From: Paramacrobiotus metropolitanus
Lineage: Eukaryota > Tardigrada > Eutardigrada > Parachela > Macrobiotidae
Direction of reading: 5' to 3'
DNA: 64,000 bases
Assembly (NCBI RefSeq): GCF_019649055.1
Contig: NW_026570280.1
Span: 744,001-808,000, forward strand
The translations under genes were made by a program, and so were the position numbers. Of the stretch, positions 57,100 through 64,000 are shown one piece after another (the first letter of the stretch is position 1; each line of letters begins with the position of its first letter). Under the pieces are notes generated by a model. The model was not told the origin of the DNA and did not search any database. It saw only the letters and a program-made list of their open reading frames with translations.

Positions 57100-60000
57100 G
57101 AAATCAACGAAAGTATTAATGCTGAATATAGAGGACCTCCGCTACGCTCCGGTCGATTAAGTTTAATACACTTCTGAAGTATCACAGTTAGTCATAAACA
57201 TAAGCACAAGATAAAGATAAATAATTATTATTATAAGCGTATTACAGTATGACGTATGTGGCGCGTCTTGTCAGGGAGTTCAGCGTAACCGGTGAATAAT
57301 GTGAATTTGTCTCTTTCGGTGTATAAATGTGACGCATTTATACCCGATTTTTTTTAAAAAACTACAAGACAATTACGGAATAGGTAGTTGCAACTTGGAA
57401 GAAATAATCAGTACATAGAAGAGACGCGTCATCGTAATAGGGCGCTGTCAGAGGGAGAATGACCATTACAAGTGCAGAAAGGATGTCTAAGGTCACTCTA
57501 AGCTATATGCGTTAGGTGCGAGTTGTCTGAGTGGAAATGCGTATACTTGCGTTCGCATTGTAGGGGCAGTGCACACGTTGAAGGGGCTGATTTTCTGTAC
57601 ACAAACTCTGTGGTACAACTTCCTCGAGCCGCTATATTTATGCGTACAACAAGATAATACTACAGTTAATGCACTTTACTATAATGTAACAGCATGGGCT
57701 GTTGGGGCGCAGTACAGTGGGCAGTGTTGGACAGTAAAACGTTGCGGACAAGTTCGTCTTGACTACATTGCAGTTGCTTTGGCGTACGAATTTTCGTCGT
57801 CGACAAAATGGCGGGTTACCCGCGAAAGAGCAATTAGTTTTCGTGCACGTACTGGACACGAATGTGCCAATACAGATACTATGCATATACCAGGTGTATT
57901 TTCGGTCAAGCTGTTTGTTTTCTGTCTTTTCTCACCAGATCTTAAGGCCACTTCTATCATACCCTTTCCAAAATAAAGTTTCTGTGTAAATACATTTCAC
58001 TTTTCCATCCAAAAGATGGGAGCTCCCATCTCGTGAATGGCCAACGTCAATAGTAATACATTCACAGACCTCCACCTCAACTGGAGGCCACAGCAATAAC
58101 GGGCCGCTCACGTCTGCCCGTCCTGTTGGATTGGATGCCAGCAAAGCAGCCGATGAGATGGTGCGTTCCATCACTGGTGGTTACACCGTGATACAAGTCC
58201 TTCTAGCGCAATGCATGTGGGTCAGCTTCAATCCACTCATCCGTGTGACTTTTCGAAAACTGGCCCCGTGTTGAAGGGAGGCGCAAAACTGTGCAGGTAC
58301 CGCATAACTTTAAGAACGCGTTTGACTGCTTTTCTAATGCAGTGTTGTAGATCGGCGGCTGAAGAAGGAAATGTTGCGAGCTGACCTTTATCCTGCGAGA
58401 CAGAAGGTCTGTATGACGTACTGTAGAATCTGGAAACGGTTTAATAGCGCTCCGGCCGCGCCTTCTCAGTTCTACAGCTCCATAAAAACGGGACCTTGTC
58501 CTGTCCTGAGCGCGCTAACCCTGACGCAGCAGTAATTTAACGGTGACCTTCGGGAATAACTTCCGATAATCCCGCGGCTGCAGCTGCTGCAGTCGGCGAC
58601 TGGGATGGTCGGCTTTGGCTGTGTTTCAGCTGTGGTTAAGGTACCCGATAACGAACTGACCAGGGCACATTTTCCTGTTGTAAATTTAAACAAATCTCAT
58701 CTTTTGTAAAAAGGCCGCAGTATGTTGAGAAAGATTATATCATCTGCCATGGTCGATAGGGCGTGGCCAAACAGAAATGAAATGAGTATCATAATTCACA
58801 CATAAATAGTACTGCGAATAACAGTCCAGTACCACTCTAGATTTTCGGCATTTTTTATTTTGCGCGCTTTGCATTAGATATGCCCATGAACCGTTTCAAA
58901 ATTTTCAAGCACGGACTTGGACGATGCCACCGCTGCTTATTGTGAATTTTTTAAAAAAATTCGTTTAGTATTGGCCATCTGTAAACAACGCTTTATGTAC
59001 GAATACCTATACATGTATATCACTACAGATCAACTAAATAAAGTATTTCTACCAGCGTCGGCATAAAACCAACGCGCGCTTAATTCACGTCGAAGCTGTT
59101 CATGGCATATCTAATGCAATGTCCAGCACTGAATTGGACGATGCCAAAATAAAAAATTCCGAGAAATCTGTACTTTAGTATTGCAGTGCAACACTTTATC
59201 GTAGTGTTACTACTGTATATGATAATCATCTGATTTTTGTTTGGCCGTACTCTATCGATCATGGCAGATGAGAAATGATTCACTTTTTAAACTTACTACG
59301 GTAGTCAACAATCTTTTTATAAGACGAGATTTTTTAAAATTTACACCCAGAAAATGTGCCCTGGTCAGCAAAGCACACAGCAAAGCATTTCCTAAGAATT
59401 CTGCATAACACACTGAGTGCATATAAGCGTTCTGGAACAATAACGAAATAAAACGAAATGTAACTATCAACCATAGGAAGCGAGCCGGATCGAGATGGCC
59501 AGCGATCTCGAGAAAAAAACTTTTTTTTACCATTATGTCCGTTATGATGTTATGTACTGACAATGAGATACAATTTACAAAACGCCCGAGATTGCTGCCG
59601 GTATGATGGAAATTACAGTGTTCACTCGCGTTTCTGATAAAGCAAAATCACTCTTAAATTCTAAAATAAATTATTACTAGGACCGTATTTGCCCTCTCCT
59701 TGGTCCGGAGCCTTGGCCACCAGTCACATTTTGCTCGCGGTTTGTCGGAAACATTTCAACATAATTATACGCATTAAGGTTGGACTAAGAAACACATTTT
59801 AACAACCATTGTTCTGTTACAAAATGTTTACAATGCTGTTAGCCCAAAAAGACTCCATTGCTGCCACAGATACAACGTATGTTTTTAGGCCGTGGAGTAT
59901 GCCAGCTTGTGCTCCGCGGGGAGAAGTAAACATTTCGCGACATCTATTCTGGCTGTCAATTATACGTACTGTAATTATTTTGAAATTAGAACATACTGTA

Positions 60001-60440
60001 TATGCCCGCTTTTCTGTTTAAGATATTTTACTGCATGCACATGCATTTAATTTTTGGAAACCTGTAATAGTTTGTGTCGCCATTGCTGGTTATTATTATG
60101 TTGTCTTGCACAAAATATCCCGGAAAAATTTTCTGGGCGCTTGTTAAATCCTCCGATTAGCCAATATAAATATGTTGAGTAAGGGTACACTTTGTATACA
60201 ATGTGCTGCAAGATACCGCCGCGTACAACTACAGCAGTGAAGTGAGCATAATTTATCTAGCGTCAGCTTGGGAGAATAATAACTGTTGAAATCTCCAATG
60301 ACACACCACATAACCGCCGGTTAACGACGCCGACAACCGGCGTATACACTCGACGAATGTCAGTTTATTCGCTCTCGCGTAATCCGCACCACATCAACAC
60401 GCTTGCATAATGCTCAAGGCACGGGTAAAAATAAATCACG
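57100..60440. other. No supported gene
   Basis: A 135-codon plus-strand frame at 57569-57976 (YYNVTAWAVGAQYSGQCWTV and on) is the longest; it has no recognisable domain and overlaps open frames on the other strand. A palindrome gatgggagctcccatc is at about 58014. Frames at 59252-59563 and 59809-60021 are not convincing. Confidence 0.4.
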
Positions 60441-60448
60441 TGACACCG

Positions 60449-61998
60449 TTACGCCGCCAGCAAGACGGCCAGTCCGGTGAGGAGGCCGGACGAGAGGAGC
60501 GCGCCGGAAGCGGAGGTGGACTTGGCGGTGACGACGCCGGCCGGGGCGGAAGTGGCCGCCGCGCTGCGGGATCCGAAGACGCTGCCGTCGGCCAGGACGA
60601 GGCTGGTGGCGCCGTTGCAGTCGTCCGTGGAGCACCAGCACTCCACCGTGGCCTCCTCGCTCTTGGCCGCCACGCAGGTGACGCCATTGTGCCGTTTATC
60701 TTGGTAGTGCTTGGTGGTGTCGGTGTGGGCGCCCGAGAGGATGTTGCGGCCGCATCCGCGCGTAATCAACAAATCTACAATATCCAAAATTATTATTATT
60801 ATTGTTACGGCACCAGAGCAGACAACCCGGGCCCAAAGGGACTTCAAGTCTGGTAGAAAGCGCATGCACAAAGTAGGTTTTTCATATTAATTAAAAAGTA
60901 CATGAATTACATGAATTTTTTCGAAAAAGTTTTCTATGAAATGGTCGTCTTTTTACATTTAATTTTCAAATTCTTTCTCAACTTTGAATTTTAAAGGCCT
61001 TAATTAAGGGCTTTAAAATTCAAAGTTTAGAAAGAAACTGCGCTGCTTAACTGCATGGTTAATTTATAAGTTAACATGCAGTTAAACAGCACAGTTTCGT
61101 ACAAATAAATCGACATGAAAAAGCATATACTCTGTATCAGAATTAAAAAAGGAAACTGTCTGGAAAATATGCAGTGCTTTCGGCCGAAAAAAAAGCCAAT
61201 CAGTGAATACTCTAAATAATAACATAAATAATAATCGATATAAATAATAATAATATATAAGTAATAAATTAATAATCACTGAATAATATTAATTTTAAAA
61301 AAAACCGGCTAATATTCAGTACGTAGCGCCGGTAGCGGAGAGATAGGTAAAAAATTGGAGGTAACCACATATAACTGTGCTGTTAGCCGGTATTTAGCGC
61401 GGCTTACGTTCGGTGTCCTTGTCATCCTTGTCGGCGCGGAAGTGGAAGGCGGACACGGAGCAGACGGTCTCGCGGGCGTTCCCGCAGACCACCGACTGCT
61501 GGGCGGTGACGTTCCAGCAGGCCGTCGGGTGCAGCGGGTCGAAGTTGCACTCGTAGCAGCGCAGCGCCACCGCCGCTCCTGCAAAAAAGGCATACGCATT
61601 AGACGTCCACCAAACTAACTACTGCAATTCAATACAATTTACAAAGACAAGTATTTATAAAAATAAATACACGTAATAATAAGTACACTTAAAAATACAC
61701 CAAGAAAATACATAAAATATAAGACTCCAGTATTTATTAAATATATTTTAAAAATCAATACCTGTACAATCGTCGTGAGTTTTGTTAATTTTATAACATG
61801 GTACCGTAAAAAAAGATGCTTTTATAAACGTTGTCCAATCATTTTTATTTTTTTAAATTACTTTAATTACATATATTTATATGTCTATCATATATACGCG
61901 ATTAATCCCCGTAAATCAACATATAATGACCGCTACTATATATACTTACCCAACAGCTTGCAGAAGATAAACAGTCCAATAGTGTACAGAGAAAACAT
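60449..61998 (-). CDS. Ly6/uPAR-type three-finger protein, GPI-anchored
   Basis: Three minus-strand exons: 61998-61950 (signal peptide MFSLYTIGLFIFCKLL), 61578-61408 and 60774-60449, with GTAAG donors and phase-1 joins, about 181 residues. The mature protein opens ALRCYECNFDPLHPTACWNV, the classic LxCYxC start of Ly6 domains. It continues with CGNARETVCSV, ITRGCGRN (the typical central R-G-C) and TCVAAKSEEATVECWCSTDDCNGA, ending in the CxC....CN signature. The last ~60 residues are Ala/Ser-rich and finish in a hydrophobic segment (LLSSGLLTGLAVLLAA) typical of a GPI-attachment signal. So it is an extracellular, membrane-anchored protein; the partner is unknown. The coding exons are markedly GC-rich against AT-rich introns. 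Splice phases agree throughout and no lesions were seen, so this is the most confidently intact gene here. Confidence 0.88.
60970..61099. repeat. Two adjacent inverted repeats in Ly6 intron 2
   Basis: Arms around 60970-60995 / 61013-61038 (ttctttct.aactttgaattttaaa), then gaaactg.gctg.ttaactgcatg at 61034-61057 with its complement ending at 61099. The two share the gaaac junction. Non-coding. Confidence 0.8.
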
Positions 61999-61999
61999 G

Positions 62000-62570
62000 T
62001 TGGCTGCTTGAAAATGGACACTGCGAAAAGAATAGTCTGTTTGTCTGCTGGCTGCGGCGCTTATCAGTGTAATCCGGCGATGCAGGCGTGCGGAAAGCGG
62101 CGGATCGGCAGCCGGAAGAACGGGTCGGCCTGAATGGATGTTGTTGCCAGTAGAGAAGTGCTTCTCCGTTCTCAGTTGCTCTTGGCGGCGCACATCGCGC
62201 CCGCGGCAATTTTTACATTTTCTTGTTGCAGACCGGCCAATGGCAAGACAGCGGAACAGGCCGACAGCCGATCGCCGATAATTAGATGGATGCTTCTTCC
62301 TGGCCGGCGTATTACACACAATTATGCGATTATATATACGAACGAAGAAGGCAGCCGGCGAGAATTGACTATCTCGTCGAAAGCGGCTGCAGTTTATTTA
62401 TAACGTTCTGGCGATGGCGCAACGCCAGCCACTGATTAATGAGACTGCCCTTTACGCGCTTGCTGTAAAAATAAACGTAGAAAACACCCCGGACGCCCTA
62501 TAACATGGACGACGGCAAGGATAATATGGGGTTTTTTTAGTCGCACGCTGTGCATTTCCGTGCAGTATGA
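62000..62570. promoter_or_regulatory. Region upstream of the Ly6 gene
   Basis: The sequence 5' to the Ly6 start (reading leftwards from here) holds no supported gene. GC-rich 62040-62290. I could not identify a TATA box or initiator with confidence, so treating it as the promoter region is positional inference only. Confidence 0.3.
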
Positions 62571-62689
62571 TTATTATCAAGTGTACGGATGCATAAACCA
62601 GTCTAAATAATTACTGATAGCGTACACTGATTCACCAGCAGTTTCTTTAACATCGGTTAATAAGAAAAAACCTGAAAAAACCGCTGATT

Positions 62690-62854
62690 CCAGTAAATTC
62701 CTTGTAATGTAACGGTTAGATTTTCTTACGGTTACACCTCGCTGTAGAGTCGATCGGCACGCTTCCTGTAGCCCGACGGTACCTGTTCCGGGCGTGGCTG
62801 TGCGGCGTCCTCCCAGGGCGGATGACATAATGACGTTATTGGTCATGCGGGCCT
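62690..62854 (-). pseudogene. 5' remnant of Ig-gene exon 2 (copy 4)
   Basis: After an acceptor-like gcgttgcag (ending at 62855) the minus strand reads EARMTNNVIMSSAL, matching EANMTDNVIILPAL of copy 2. It then continues as a frame-shifted version of the following segment (bases gccctgg.aggacgc, cccgga align). The Ig domain itself is lost and sequence becomes unrelated by about 62690. No exon 1 was found nearby. Confidence 0.55.
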
Positions 62855-62879
62855 CTGCAACGCAAAAGCTTCTGAGGAA

Positions 62880-64000
62880 ATACCTTTCTCAGCTAACGTG
62901 AGCTTTATTTCACTGAAGAGTTTAAGCGGAAAATTTAAAAAGCAGGAAAAACAGGGACTTCCGATCCTTGCAACAGCTGCAACCGCCCGGTGTGGCAGCA
63001 TAAATGCGGTTGTTGTCTTGCCAGTTTTTCAGCATCTCCTTTCTTTTCCTTTCTGATTTTCGTTACGAAAAAGAAATTTTTATTGGCAGTTCTTTCTGTT
63101 AAAGAATGCAGAATAAATCATAAGAAAGGAGTTTCTGTTGCAGTTGCTTAGCATGGAGCCAGCTGATGCGAAATCAACCGACCTGCGTTAACGGCGCACT
63201 GAACTATGCAACTTAAATCATGGCTGGCGTCTGAGCACGCAAGCTGGCACGAAGCACGTTCCAGGTAGATAATACAAAATGGATCTCATTAACGTACAGT
63301 AAAACCTACCTCTACATATATGTAGAGGTAGGTTTTAGGAAGATATATACACTTGGTAAACAAAAACACCTGAAAATTAAATACGGTGGAACCTGAACCG
63401 GCGCATCCCGTAGACTATAACAAAGGGGGGAAATCCTGTACAGTGAATACACCTGCATGATTGGGTTACATAAGAACATGAACTGGCGGTTTTTTAAAAA
63501 ATCGTCTGAACACTGGCATGAGATCGGTTAAACGTTTTTTCTCCCGCTTTGTGATAACTATGCTTATCGTGAACGACCGCATCAATACGGTAATTTCAAA
63601 CATTTTCTCCAAAATCAAATCATTACGCTTTCGTTTGTCCATGATGCCTGATGGTTAATTCTTTAACGGTATTTTGGCTCAAAGACAGCCAAAAAACTAA
63701 ACTTAACCATTTTTATCTGCTTGACGTAGTCGTTGTTGACGTAGTCGAGTTCAGCCACTTACAACACATTGAAAACCGATGCTTCGCTGTAATTTTGTTT
63801 GATTTGATCAGACTGTATGTAGCCAGCAGGTTGTTATGGGTATTTTGTATCTGGTTAAGAGCAAAAGTAATCTTCGTTTCTTCTAGATAATATTGTTAAT
63901 ATCACCAGGATTCGACCAAATTCGGGCTTACCATAAAACTTTACATGAAGTACTCCGGGCAGCAGCTGTCTGGAAATAGCGACTCTGTTGAACACCTCCC
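62880..64000. other. No supported gene
   Basis: Contains a perfect 36-base palindrome at 63301-63336 (aaaacctacctctacata and complement, no spacer). A 79-codon frame at 63651-63890 is not recognisable. Confidence 0.5.

Noticed and set aside
57569-57976. 135-codon open frame as a gene
   Set aside because: No recognisable motif, no paralogue, and competing frames on the opposite strand.
60410-60856. 148-codon plus-strand frame over the Ly6 exon
   Set aside because: Gly/Ala-rich antisense shadow of the GC-rich coding exon with no domain.

Overview
This is a 64 kb window of a eukaryotic genome, almost certainly an invertebrate animal. The genes are split by short GT-AG introns of about 57 to 140 bases, plus some longer ones. 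They encode animal secreted or surface families: an astacin metalloprotease, a Ly6/uPAR three-finger protein and a two-Ig-domain protein. The mobile elements (non-LTR retrotransposons, Harbinger, a KDZ transposase, MITEs) fit the same picture. I cannot name the species or phylum from sequence alone. There are no operons, bacterial genes, rRNA genes, CRISPR arrays or tRNA genes that I could support.

Layout. 0.16-3.84 kb: satellite of about 19 units of ~196 bp. 4.0-21.1 kb: a large, degraded inverted duplication. Its arms (about 4.0-7.7 and 14.4-21.1 kb) each carry a copy of a two-exon secreted Ig-domain gene. The left copy (4847-5796) reads open; the right copy (19965-18997) has a one-base frameshift and a foldback transposon downstream. 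A third, internally deleted copy lies at 13.6-14.0 kb and a 5' remnant at 62.8 kb. 23.5-26.5 kb: four-exon astacin protease with a probable GPI-anchor signal and one apparent frameshift in exon 2. At least five astacin fragments are scattered elsewhere (10.3, 16.7, 31.3, 34.2, 53.5 kb; a sixth trace at 9.85 kb). 27-31 kb: remnants of two unrelated non-LTR retrotransposons. 33-35 kb: a MITE with a matching empty site, and a repeated unknown coding remnant. 38.5-40 kb: Harbinger-type transposase with a 327-bp tandem duplication across an intron and exon. 40.4-44.1 kb: multi-exon cysteine-cluster plus KDZ transposase gene. 45.5-50.1 kb: GC-rich 93-bp satellite (about 49 units) with higher-order structure; the same satellite occurs inverted at 35.3-35.9 kb. 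50.5-51.5 kb: inverted copy of 8.2-9.25 kb. 60.4-62.0 kb: three-exon Ly6-like GPI-anchored gene on the minus strand.

How it fits together. The plausible host genes (Ig protein, astacin, Ly6) are all secretory, each with a separate signal-peptide exon ending in phase 1. There is no evidence that they act in one pathway. The rest is a graveyard of transposons, segmental inverted copies and satellites. A striking local signature is the many very short-spacer palindromes, two of which duplicate the same astacin Met-turn exon segment in inverted orientation. Single-base indels in homopolymers recur (Ig copy 2, astacin exon 2, satellite units), so some breaks could be residual long-read sequencing errors rather than real pseudogenisation.
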